Positions 10,501-18,538 of a stretch of DNA of 64,000 nucleotides are shown piece by piece. The translations under genes and the position numbers were made by a program. Where the stretch lies: contig CAWDMN010000004.1 of NCBI GenBank assembly GCA_963803155.1, positions 62,001 through 126,000 of the forward strand, written 5' to 3'. The notes under the pieces were generated by a model that was not told where the DNA came from, ran no database searches, and worked only from the letters and a program-made list of their open reading frames with translations. This stretch comes from CAWDMN01 sp963803155 (lineage in GTDB: Bacteria > Acidobacteriota > Terriglobia > Versatilivoradales > Versatilivoraceae). Within the stretch, counting starts at the first letter, position 1, and every line of letters begins with the position of its first letter.

Positions 10501-11323
10501 TCAGAAGGGAATGTCCCTGCTGTTTAACTACACTCTCTCAAATTTGAAAGACGATGTGGGGGGTCCCGGGAGCATGGCGCAAAATGGTAAGAGTGTCTAT
10601 GGAGGAGGAAAATGGTCGCAAAGCGTGGATTCAGCTCGCAGCGTCTACGGTACCAGCATCTGGGATGAGCGGCATCGCATTTCGGCCACTTACCAGCTGG
10701 AGTTGCCTTTTGGACGCAACCGCTTTTGGTTGAAAAATTTGTACAATCAAGGCATCGGAGGAAAACTGATGGATGCCGTGGTGGGGGGATGGGTCATGGC
10801 GGGCAATGGCATTTGGCGCTCCGGTCGGCCGATCCAATGGCCAGCAGACACGCGGAATGCCGGGTTCGGGGCGGAAGTGATAGGACCCGCCGTAGCGGAT
10901 GCTGGCGACCAAAACTTCAGAAACCGGGCAATAACCGATTGGAACCAGATTTTCCGGTCGCCTAGTGATCCCATTCCTACGTTTAATACGGGTATCTTAG
11001 ATGTCACAAAGTTCATCTATAATTCAACCGACAAAGTCTACGGATACCAGGTATTCACAGTCGGTAATATTCCCACCATGTATGAGGGGGTTCGAAATCC
11101 TGGCATTACTCAGTTCGATCTCTCCTTCATGAAGCGCGTTCCCCTCTTCAGCAGAGATGAGTCCCGTTATCTGCAACTCCGCATGGAAGCCCAAAATCTG
11201 TTTAATATGCATGGATACGGCGACATCAATGTGGACCCGCGGAATACCCAAACATTCGGATTCATCAGTGGCATCCGCAACACCGAACGACGAATTCAAA
11301 TGTCGCTGAAGTTTGTCTTTTAA
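7574..11323 (+). CDS. TonB-dependent receptor, Oar-like, with carboxypeptidase-regulatory domain
   Basis: 1249-residue outer-membrane transporter. Signal peptide about 1-22; carboxypeptidase-regulatory-like beta-sandwich about 28-115 (SGQVADQTKAVVPEATVVAT, GYYSLLNLVPGSYAITVEA); plug domain about 120-250 (NLPQLNRDPLQLL, YLVDGISAV, GVGEFKVITNPVSAEYGR); then a long beta-barrel. It ends in LQLRMEAQNLFNMHGYGDIN and the terminal strand IQMSLKFVF, a normal barrel end with final aromatic residue. Start follows an excellent TAAGGAGGAAGGT. These receptors are abundant in Acidobacteriota and take up large substrates, often oligosaccharides. The following DUF5107-TPR, apiosidase-like and TPR genes support a glycan role, but the ligand is not shown. 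A terminator hairpin follows 30 bases downstream. Confidence 0.95.
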   Translation: MKNQRCLWLCLVLTCLSISAYGQSGGSGSISGQVADQTKAVVPEATVVATNVNTGVKTQTVTTGAGYYSLLNLVPGSYAITVEAKNFKRMERKGITVQVSDKLTLDFALEIGEITQIVDISAEAPLLRTQDAQTGEVVTNSMIQNLPQLNRDPLQLLTFSGGVQGSGGRADSMDQDTRINGGRNQSIDYLVDGISAVTGRGHTVGTLAPSMDGVGEFKVITNPVSAEYGRVSGGLVELSTKSGSNQFHGQVFDYVQNTILNANSWNQNRLGGERTPFNQNVFGAAVGGPVIIPRVMNGRNKTFFFFNYDGLRFVQKGVLNTASVATDAMRNGDFTDVKVGDNTPLIYDPAPGLPQSWDDNRKQWERLVIMGGDGKHIPASRIHPVSAALNKYYPMSNRNADPGCSYCNNYMAPQNTTNTSNDWAIRIDHMFNERHNLYARFNRSVVSGGSTNWMGEASTAPGHQVDGGFGITLNYAWTISPTMIFTARLGAHYSPYLSGNTLSSSFDNSSIPFDSITKSMLGGTNTLPAINIENMSTIGGDNTSVSASTTGEFAVGLTKLTARHALKFGYEGRRWYDNYWASGSSNSSFWFLGLPTFQYVHSADWTNEDYAQSYAAYLLGYSDYSNMSGATTRALNMNYHAGYVQDDFKISPKLTLNLGFRWEMETPTTDRYDNLFVWDQKLPSPFGILPDWNFANIVNQNVPAELDPAQVISRAPAWAQPNGSYPKGAIAMVNTPEHPSRKSTNYNPWQFSPRIGMAYSLDQKTVLRASFAKVYLPTTGNPNAFGVTSDGWTTAQAAIGPWAQDDGSGIWRYFISTWDHPWPVEGQVSNFQRTSQYANYMSTRQDSLGVVDVNMHQAYELVWNVGLQREFPGNWLLEANYSANRGVGLLGKELINQIPKDLISGGPGGRNEQIYNTVVPTPFPAGQTQYSPTGDSKMTLGRLMQGYPYYGATGQQGLNVGTSMYHSLNLRAEHRFQKGMSLLFNYTLSNLKDDVGGPGSMAQNGKSVYGGGKWSQSVDSARSVYGTSIWDERHRISATYQLELPFGRNRFWLKNLYNQGIGGKLMDAVVGGWVMAGNGIWRSGRPIQWPADTRNAGFGAEVIGPAVADAGDQNFRNRAITDWNQIFRSPSDPIPTFNTGILDVTKFIYNSTDKVYGYQVFTVGNIPTMYEGVRNPGITQFDLSFMKRVPLFSRDESRYLQLRMEAQNLFNMHGYGDINVDPRNTQTFGFISGIRNTERRIQMSLKFVF

Positions 11324-11352
11324 CTGCTGCTGGGGCTTGTTGGATTGCAGGG

Positions 11353-11391
11353 AAAAAACGGAGGAGTGGTTTTTCCACTCCCCCGTTTTTT
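11353..11391 (+). terminator. Rho-independent terminator after the TonB receptor gene
   Basis: Stem of 17 bases (11353-11369 pairing with 11375-11391) with one mismatch and a five-T loop; the stem is bounded by A6 and T6, so it can act in both directions. It lies 30 bases after the receptor stop codon. Confidence 0.85.
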
Positions 11392-11688
11392 GCGGGCATC
11401 TCACTTGGATGATCGTGAAACGACATTGGATTTTGCAACCTCCTTCTAACCGAGCCAAGGGAAAAAAGCTAAGTGAATCCGTTGTTGGCGGGCCTATCTT
11501 CCACGGGATCTCAGCCGCGGTCTGATGCGAAACATTCCATAAATTTCCCAATCCGCGAGGGCCCTCTGTTCGTTCAAACCCGAATGTCAGGGGAGGCGGG
11601 CAAGGGGAGCACTCTGACCTTCCAGAATCAAGCCAGAACCTCAATATTTCTTTGCCTAACCTCATTATGACTTCTCCGGAGCAATTCT
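11392..11688. other. Intergenic region before the DUF5107-TPR gene
   Basis: About 300 bases with no recognisable coding content. The terminator on its left implies that the DUF5107-TPR gene has its own promoter here; no clear promoter boxes were identified. Confidence 0.4.
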
Positions 11689-14600
11689 ATGTTCAAGTGG
11701 AAAGCAGTCTTCTATGTCTCATGGTGCGGATTAAACCTATTGCAGATGGGGACCTTGTGGGGAAAAGAATCTTCATCCTCGGTAAGAATCTGGGAAGAAC
11801 CGTTGGTGATACCTACTTACCAGGTAGGGCCGGCTGAATTGAGTCCCGCTTTTTATGATGGCCGCGTCTATCAAGGAGCCAAAGGTCCAATCTACCCTTA
11901 TCCATTGATGGACAGACTCACCGATGACAAACGGGACCAAACTTATAAAGTCATTAATCTGGAGAACCAATATATCAAGATTTCTGTTCTGCCAGAATTA
12001 GGCGGGCGCATTTTTAGTGGTTTGGATAAAACTAACAATTACGATTTCTTTTACCGCCAGCACGTCATTAAACCCGCTTTAATCGGAATGCTTGGGGCCT
12101 GGATTTCAGGAGGGGTCGAGTGGAATATCCCACACCACCACCGGGCCTCCACCTTCATGCCGGTCGATTATCGATTGGTGGAAAACCCGGATGGCAGCAA
12201 AACCGTCTGGGTGGGAGAATTGGAATGGCGTCACCGCATGCGATGGATTGTGGGATTAACCTTATACCCGGGAAAATCTTTCATCGAAGCTACAGTGAAA
12301 CTATTCAATCGTACTCCGCTCCCTCATTCCATGCTTTATTTCGCCAATGTGGCCGTCAGTGCCAATCCAGACTATCAGGTGCTATTTCCGCCCAGCACCG
12401 AATATGGGACCCAGCATTCCAAAATTGAATTTATTGAATGGCCCATTGCCCGGAGCCGCTATAGCGGCCAAGAACATGACGGGGTTGATGTCAGCTGGTG
12501 GAAAAACCATGCCAACATGCTTTCAATTTTTGCCTGGAATGATTCCGACGATTTCTTGGGTGGATACGACCACGGAAAACAGGCCGGAGTAGTTCACGTT
12601 GCAGACCATCATGTGGTCCCGGGAAAAAAGTTTTTCGAATGGTCAAGCAGTTCGGAAGGGCAGATGTGGGACAAGGTTTTGACTGATACCGACGGGCCTT
12701 ATTTGGAATTGATGGCGGGAGCTTATTCCGACAATCAGCCCGACTATAGCTGGGTCCAACCCTATGAAGTAAAGACCATCAAACAGTACTGGTATCCGGT
12801 TCGGGAGTTGGGGGGATTAAAAAACGCCAATCTGGATGCTGCTGTCAATCTGGACATCGACGCCAATCACCTGGCACGCTTTGCTTTTAACACGACTTCA
12901 GAATTTTCCGCCGCCAAAGCGGTGCTTACCGTACGAGGGAAGGTGTTCTTTGAACAGGAAGTCTCCATCGATCCAGCCCATCCCTTTCAAAAGCAGTTGG
13001 CGTTATCATCCGGGATATCGGCAGAAGAGGTAAAAGTTTCCCTGTTTTCCGCATCAGGCAAAGAGCTGATCAGTTTTCAGCCCCAAAAAAAGGCAGGCAG
13101 TCCCATGCCTGAACCAGTAAAGCCTCCCCCGGAACCAGAAAAGATTCTGAACAATGAAGAGCTTTATCTGACCGGACAAAGGCTGGAGCAATTCCATAAT
13201 CCGACCCGTGAGCCTTACCCATATTATCAAGAAGCACTGAAACGCGATCCAGCAGACGCACGAACGAATACGGCCTTGGGAGTTTTATTTCTCAAGCGCG
13301 GCCTATACCAGGAAGCTGAAATTCACTTCCGGAAAGCAATTGAACGTTTGACGATCAATTATACCCAGCCGAAAGACGGGGAGGCATTTTACTATCTAGG
13401 TCTTACTCTGCAATCTCAGGGAAGGTTCGAGGAGGCCGATGTTGCTTTTCACAAAGCTGGTTGGAGTGCGGGCTGGTACGGGCCTGGTCATTTGGCTTTG
13501 ACTGAAAACGCATGCCGCCGTGGGGATTATAAAAAAGCACTGGAATTTATCGACCAGGCATTGTCGGTCAATGTCTGCAATACCAAGGCCATGAATATCA
13601 AATCGGCTGTATTGCGCAATATGGGCCGGTTCGAGGAAGCCATGACCGAGGTGGCCCGAATTCAAATGCTGGATCCCCTGGATTTTTGGGCCATTAATGA
13701 GTCGTACTTGATTGCTTCCCAGGCAGGAAAAAAAGCACAGGCGGAACAAATCCTTTCCTCTTTAAAAAAACTCATGCGCGGGAATGTACAATCGTACCTG
13801 GAAATGGCCGTCGATTACAGTCATTGCGGTTGGTGGGACGATAGCATTAATGTGCTGGAACGGTATGTCACCTTGTTGCCTGACAAAACCAAAGTCTATC
13901 CCATGGTGTACTATTATCTGGGTTACTTCTGGGACCAGAAGGGTGGAAGGGAAAAAGCTCTGAATTATTATCAGCTGGCCGCGCAAATGCCGGTTGATTA
14001 TTGCTTCCCCTTCCGCTTGGAATCCAAGATTGTTTTGGAACAGGCCCTGCAACTGAATCCCCAAGATGCGCGTGCACCCTTTTACTTGGGGAATTTGCTT
14101 TATGATCTGCAGCCCCAAAACGCTATACAGGCCTGGGAACGGGCCCAGAGCTTGGATGATCGATTGGCCCTGGTGCATCGGAATTTGGGATTCGCTTACT
14201 TCCGGGTGGGCAGGGATCTCAACAAGGCCATTGCGAGTATGGAAAAGGCCGTGGCCCGTGATCCCGGGGAACCGCAGTATTATGCGGAATTGGATGAGTT
14301 GTATGAGAAGGCGGGCGAGCCACTCCAAAAACGGCTGGCACTGCTCGAAAAAAATCAGACGGTTGTGGAGAAAAGAGGGGATTCCCTGATGCGGGAGATT
14401 TCTCTGCTGATCCAGACGAGGCATTATGATCGCGCCATCCAATTGCTTGACAGCCATCATTTCCGCTGCTGGGAAGGGAATGAGCGCATAGCACACGACC
14501 TTTATGTGGATGCGCACCTGCAGCGGGGAGAGAGTCTCTTCCATTCAAAAAATTATATTGAGGCCTTAAAAGATTTTGTATCAGCCTTGGAATATCCCGA

Positions 14601-15072
14601 CCGGTTTGAATTGGGCAAACCCTCAGGAGGGGCGGACCGAACCATCGAAGCTGAATATCATATCGGAAAAACTTACGAGGCTCTCGGAGAACTAGCCAAA
14701 GCCAGAATTCACTACCAGTTGGCCATTGCGCCAAAGCTAGACGGGTGGTCGGAATTGAGTTATTTCCAAGGATTGACACACCAAAAGCTCAGTCAGGAGA
14801 TCAAAGCCAGGGAACTATTTAGAGGCTTGGTTGAGTTTGGCCGACGAGGGTTGAAATTCAAAAAGGCGGATGAATTTTATTCCAAGTTTGGAAACGCTGA
14901 GCAGGATACGATGCGCCAGGCCCGGTCTCATTACTTGATCGGTCTGGGCCTGCAAGGTGAGGGCAAAATTCCAGAGGCCAAAAACGAGTTCCAGCAGGTG
15001 TTAAAACTAGACCTCAACCATTTGGGAGCTCGATCCATGCTGGCTGGAGACGTCATGTCTTCACAGCGCTAA
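11689..15072 (+). CDS. DUF5107 domain protein with C-terminal TPR repeats
   Basis: 1127 residues. After a short hydrophobic leader, the N-terminal third is a galactose-mutarotase-like DUF5107 domain. It includes NQYIKISVLPELGGRI (about 90-105), ISGGVEWNIPHHHR, LFNRTPLPHSMLYFANVAVS, and a tail reading QYWYPVRELGGLKNAN. A beta-rich linker and a proline-rich hinge (MPEPVKPPPEPEK) lead into many tetratricopeptide repeats up to the C-terminus. This architecture is a known pairing in Bacteroidota and Acidobacteriota glycan loci; the mutarotase-like fold suggests carbohydrate binding or modification, but no activity is established from sequence. The start has CGGAG upstream at a plausible distance. 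It follows the TonB receptor in the same orientation, beyond its terminator. Confidence 0.9.
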   Translation: MFKWKAVFYVSWCGLNLLQMGTLWGKESSSSVRIWEEPLVIPTYQVGPAELSPAFYDGRVYQGAKGPIYPYPLMDRLTDDKRDQTYKVINLENQYIKISVLPELGGRIFSGLDKTNNYDFFYRQHVIKPALIGMLGAWISGGVEWNIPHHHRASTFMPVDYRLVENPDGSKTVWVGELEWRHRMRWIVGLTLYPGKSFIEATVKLFNRTPLPHSMLYFANVAVSANPDYQVLFPPSTEYGTQHSKIEFIEWPIARSRYSGQEHDGVDVSWWKNHANMLSIFAWNDSDDFLGGYDHGKQAGVVHVADHHVVPGKKFFEWSSSSEGQMWDKVLTDTDGPYLELMAGAYSDNQPDYSWVQPYEVKTIKQYWYPVRELGGLKNANLDAAVNLDIDANHLARFAFNTTSEFSAAKAVLTVRGKVFFEQEVSIDPAHPFQKQLALSSGISAEEVKVSLFSASGKELISFQPQKKAGSPMPEPVKPPPEPEKILNNEELYLTGQRLEQFHNPTREPYPYYQEALKRDPADARTNTALGVLFLKRGLYQEAEIHFRKAIERLTINYTQPKDGEAFYYLGLTLQSQGRFEEADVAFHKAGWSAGWYGPGHLALTENACRRGDYKKALEFIDQALSVNVCNTKAMNIKSAVLRNMGRFEEAMTEVARIQMLDPLDFWAINESYLIASQAGKKAQAEQILSSLKKLMRGNVQSYLEMAVDYSHCGWWDDSINVLERYVTLLPDKTKVYPMVYYYLGYFWDQKGGREKALNYYQLAAQMPVDYCFPFRLESKIVLEQALQLNPQDARAPFYLGNLLYDLQPQNAIQAWERAQSLDDRLALVHRNLGFAYFRVGRDLNKAIASMEKAVARDPGEPQYYAELDELYEKAGEPLQKRLALLEKNQTVVEKRGDSLMREISLLIQTRHYDRAIQLLDSHHFRCWEGNERIAHDLYVDAHLQRGESLFHSKNYIEALKDFVSALEYPDRFELGKPSGGADRTIEAEYHIGKTYEALGELAKARIHYQLAIAPKLDGWSELSYFQGLTHQKLSQEIKARELFRGLVEFGRRGLKFKKADEFYSKFGNAEQDTMRQARSHYLIGLGLQGEGKIPEAKNEFQQVLKLDLNHLGARSMLAGDVMSSQR

Positions 15073-15150
15073 TGGAATAAGGATTTTCCTTCTCCATGGG
15101 CAATTAAAACATGGCGCCAAAATATCGTTATGGAATGGTTTCAGTGTTGG

Positions 15151-15196
15151 ATTAAACGTAACCGTTCAGCGGGGGAACTGAACGGTTACGATTAAT
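15151..15196. repeat. Long hairpin, 19-base arms
   Basis: Arms 15151-15169 and 15178-15196 are complementary except for one base, around the loop CGGGGGAA; the inner part reads GTAACCGTTCAG/CTGAACGGTTAC. There is no T-run, so it is not a standard terminator. Palindromes of this type look like MITE or REP-like elements, or the end of a lost insertion sequence. It sits between convergent genes (ends at 15072 and 15363). Confidence 0.75.
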
Positions 15197-15362
15197 CCTT
15201 GGTCTGCCAGCTTTTTCAGTTGACCCGCCTGGAGCTCAAAGCCAGGCAATCAAAACCAAACGTCAAGCGGTCATCAACATTGATGTTTTGCCTTACAAGA
15301 AGAAATGGAACCATTGTGACTATTTGCCAGCAGACTCAACACGGCAGGCTACGAAGGTGGTT

Positions 15363-16745
15363 TCAACCGGAATGTTCTTCTTTAATCAAAATTTTGATCA
15401 GGACTTCATAGTTGGGAGGGATTCCTCCGCCCGAGCTTCTCGCTTTTAGCTCTTCGTAAACGGGGCGCATCTTCTCCGGGTTGCAAAAAAAATCTCCTGT
15501 CCCCAGGGTTCCATAACTGCAGGCTCCCGACAAAGTCAGGATTCGGTTGCCATTGGGCAGACTCTGCATGAGGATCAACCCATAATCAATAAACCCGGCG
15601 GTACTCGGACGATTCTCCACTTCGCACTGATAGAACGGTTGTTCCCCCGGCTCCGGATGTCGATTATTGTAATGTGTAGACGAATACGAAAAATTCGGCT
15701 CACTCAGGTTCTTTTCGGCCCAAAGATTGATGAGAGGCTGGCCTAATACGATCACATTTTCCTTGCTGGCCCGTTCCCAATTCAAAAATCGGGCTTGCGA
15801 GAGCTGCACTGGCCGATTGAGAAGCTGGAAGAGCCGCGCCAGATGAAAAGCACAGGAGGCCTCACCCATTCCTGTATACTCATCATCGGAAGCATGGAGG
15901 AAATAATAAATTTGTTCGCGAGGATCAAAGGGAACTCCGAAATCATTGGCGTTCAGAGGAAGCTGCCGGCCCAGTTTGGAATCGATCGGCTGGGGAGCAC
16001 GTCCCAAATAGCTGGCAGCCACTGGCGAGCGTCTGTAAAAGCTGAACATGACTTTAGGGTTGCCGAGGTTAATCTGAGTCATGCGGGGATTTCGTCGATC
16101 CAGCGGGCCCAAGAGTTCCTCATAGAAAGAGACATTTGGCGCTACTGCCGAGGCCCCGGTCTTTTCGCTTTTGGGGGTGGACGTCCAAATCCAAATGTTC
16201 GCGATGTTGGCTCCAATTGACAAAATAAAGATTGTACCCAAGGCAATCAATCGCCATTGAGAGAGGAAATTTTCTTTGGAAGTCTCCATAGCGGATTCAG
16301 CTTGATGGACGCCTTCGCTAAGAGCTGGCTCCGCCTCGGGAGTATGAGTGCGGCCTGTTTGAGTGCCCGTGGATTTTACCTGGACGAACTCTGGACAATA
16401 ACGCCCTTTCGGAAGGAGGATTTGGACGGCATGTTCCTTTCCTTCCGTATCGTAATATTCCCTTAACCGGCGGCGCAAATCATGCGCCCGCACCCGAACA
16501 ATTGCGTCTTCAGCCGCGGAAAAGTCAGCTTTTCGTTCAAATACCTCAACACCAAGCAGGTATTCATTTAATTGATCGCCATGACCGATGATTTTTTTAT
16601 TGCAGATATATTCAAGAAGTTGGCTGAGTTTTCCGGAACTCTTGAAAAGTTCGCTCTTTAATATTTCCTTGAGCTCCCGAACAATTTCTTCGTTGGAGAT
16701 AGCGTCGGAGGGGACTTGATTCAGTTCCTTGGATGCCATAGACAT
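15363..16745 (-). CDS. wHTH-like DNA-binding protein with one membrane helix
   Basis: 460 residues. The N-terminal 120 residues match a domain common in Acidobacteriota: SGKLSQLLEYICNK, then LGVEVFERKADF (64-75), IVRVRAHDLRRRLREYY (82-98) and LPKGRYCPEF (111-120). In related proteins this domain precedes TolB, adenylate-cyclase-like or TPR modules and is considered a winged-helix regulator. A polar linker leads to one membrane helix (about 165-188), followed by about 270 residues presumably outside the membrane, with no family I can name. The topology suggests a one-component transmembrane regulator in the manner of CadC or ToxR (inference). Two starts, ATG at 16745 and 16739, share an AGGAG region. 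It is divergent from the TPR gene at 17332. Confidence 0.75.
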   Translation of the reverse strand: MSMASKELNQVPSDAISNEEIVRELKEILKSELFKSSGKLSQLLEYICNKKIIGHGDQLNEYLLGVEVFERKADFSAAEDAIVRVRAHDLRRRLREYYDTEGKEHAVQILLPKGRYCPEFVQVKSTGTQTGRTHTPEAEPALSEGVHQAESAMETSKENFLSQWRLIALGTIFILSIGANIANIWIWTSTPKSEKTGASAVAPNVSFYEELLGPLDRRNPRMTQINLGNPKVMFSFYRRSPVAASYLGRAPQPIDSKLGRQLPLNANDFGVPFDPREQIYYFLHASDDEYTGMGEASCAFHLARLFQLLNRPVQLSQARFLNWERASKENVIVLGQPLINLWAEKNLSEPNFSYSSTHYNNRHPEPGEQPFYQCEVENRPSTAGFIDYGLILMQSLPNGNRILTLSGACSYGTLGTGDFFCNPEKMRPVYEELKARSSGGGIPPNYEVLIKILIKEEHSG

Positions 16746-17331
16746 CAGCCTCGCTCCTGCATTGGCTCCTAAGAATTATTAGGAGCGAATTGCAGACCCC
16801 TTTTGCGGCAGGACGCTTGTATGACCATGGTGACCATTGAAAGAGCCGATTCCGCAAAACTCGGATAAACGGTCAGGTAGCTCTCAAACTTAATGCATCT
16901 CAACCGGCCGATTCGCCGCACCCGTCAGATGGCGGACGAACCGTCCTTGCCAGAGGTTTTGCCATTGCCGCTAAGCGTAGCATTTTTAAAAACTCATTGC
17001 AAACACCAGAACAACTGCAGAAGCCGTTTATCGCAGGAAGAGAGAATGTTAAGACTGTCACGATCCTTCTTAACATCAGCTGCTTTCCCGCTTTATTCGA
17101 GGTTGATGGATTTGAATTTTCCACGGTGCTGGTTGCCCTTTGACAGTTTCTAACTTGTCCATTGCTGAGTTTTATGCCAAGTTTAAGCTCATAAAGCAGG
17201 AAGCCTTATGCGCGGTTTCTACCCAGAACCTAGCCGGTATGGGTTCGCGAGGCAATGGCGGAATTTCAGATGTCAAAATGGAGTGTCCGAAGGTGTCGAT
17301 ATTGAGAACCAATCAAGTGGGAGTCCAATTC
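16746..17331. other. Divergent control region
   Basis: 586 bases between the wHTH/TM gene and the TPR gene. The open frame continues upstream of the chosen TPR start as far as 17140 but shows no signal peptide or ribosome site there. Contains the shared 16-base motif at 17143-17158. No other gene seen. Confidence 0.5.
17143..17158 (+). promoter_or_regulatory. 16-base motif shared with 7338-7353
   Basis: Second copy of ACAGTTTCTAACTTGT; here the preceding bases complete TTGACA (17140-17145), a perfect -35 hexamer, but no good -10 follows at 17 bases. Confidence 0.35.
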
Positions 17332-18396
17332 ATGATGACCTTTGGCATGAGGTCTCGAGTGAGACTGCTGCCGCTGATGCTCATCTTCTTGCTATTTGCG
17401 TCGAATGGAAAGGCCAAAACACGGGTTATTGAAGACCCCTCTGTTGCTGAGTCCGCCATTTTGGCTGCTCAAAGTTTCATGGAAAAAGGTGCTTTTAACA
17501 AAGCTCTGGAGTATTTGTTCAAAATCCTTGACACTGATTCTCATCCCGCTCCCGAGGTTTTTATGCTTATGGCCTCGTGCTTTCAAAACCTGCAACAGAC
17601 TGATAAGGCCTTGGAGGCTTGCCAGCAGGGGATGGAACTCTATCCGAAGCAGGAAATCCTGGAAGATTTCTATGTGTCACTGCTTCGGAATTATGTGCCA
17701 GTCCGGCAAATGGCAGACAAATTGGAGTTGGCCCACAACAAATATCCTGGCTCATTAATCTTGCTTCGCGCCTTGATTATGGCGCAGCTGGATTTGGATT
17801 TTCGCAATCCCCGCATCGGAACGCTTATTCAACAGCTGCTTGAATTGGGCCCAATCGATCCCAACAACCATTACATTTGCGGCATGTGGTCTTTCCGAAA
17901 CCATAAGGATTCGCAGGCAATTTCTGAATGGCACAAGACTCTCTCCTTGGCAAATGCCGGCGACAAAATGCAGCTGGATGTTTATACCTTAATTGCCAAT
18001 GCTGAAAGCCATATGAATCACCTGGAAAAAGCAAAAACCGCTTTTGAAAATGCCTGGCAGGCCAATCAGCGACTAAAAGAACATAATCCCAATGCCGCTT
18101 TTTTTTATGTTCAATTCCTTTCCCAAAATGCACAATTTGAAGTGGGGAAAAAAATCAATGATCAAATTTTGATGTGGGCTCCTCGCTTTGGTCCGGCCCA
18201 TCTTGAAAAAGCCCTTTATTTGCACCGTCAGCGAAGACAGGAGGAGGCAATTGTCGAGGCCAATCAAGCGTTGAGCGGGACAGACAATTCTCCGGAACAA
18301 CTGCGGGCCATCCATGTTCTGCTGGCCAAAATCTGTTTTTCCTTAAAGCGTTTCGATGAAGCTCAGGTTCATGAAGCTTGGGTGGAATCGCATTGA
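17332..18396 (+). CDS. Exported TPR-repeat protein
   Basis: About 354 residues. The start is placed at the first of two ATGs (17332), eight bases after GGGAG. This gives an N-terminus with a clear signal peptide (RSRVRLLPLMLIFLLFASNGKA). The rest is tetratricopeptide repeats, for example AESAILAAQSFMEKGAFNKA, VFMLMASCFQNLQQTDKALE and LYLHRQRRQEEAIVEANQAL. No catalytic domain. It lies 143 bases upstream of the apiosidase-like gene in the same direction and may share its transcript. Like the TPR protein at 5523-7061 it probably acts as a periplasmic protein-binding scaffold; the partner is unknown. Confidence 0.82.
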   Translation: MMTFGMRSRVRLLPLMLIFLLFASNGKAKTRVIEDPSVAESAILAAQSFMEKGAFNKALEYLFKILDTDSHPAPEVFMLMASCFQNLQQTDKALEACQQGMELYPKQEILEDFYVSLLRNYVPVRQMADKLELAHNKYPGSLILLRALIMAQLDLDFRNPRIGTLIQQLLELGPIDPNNHYICGMWSFRNHKDSQAISEWHKTLSLANAGDKMQLDVYTLIANAESHMNHLEKAKTAFENAWQANQRLKEHNPNAAFFYVQFLSQNAQFEVGKKINDQILMWAPRFGPAHLEKALYLHRQRRQEEAIVEANQALSGTDNSPEQLRAIHVLLAKICFSLKRFDEAQVHEAWVESH

Positions 18397-18538
18397 GTCG
18401 CTGACAAAATTCAGTAGCGCACCAGAAATTCCGAAGCCATAATGGTTCTTCCTTCCAGGAAGCCTGTATGTCAATTTTCATTAAGTACATACTCAAATAA
18501 AATTAACGTTATCATTTCACCCTGGAGGAATAGGATTC

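Noticed and set aside
13762..14544. Minus-strand open frame of 260 codons
   Set aside because: Antisense shadow of the DUF5107-TPR gene, without similarity of its own.
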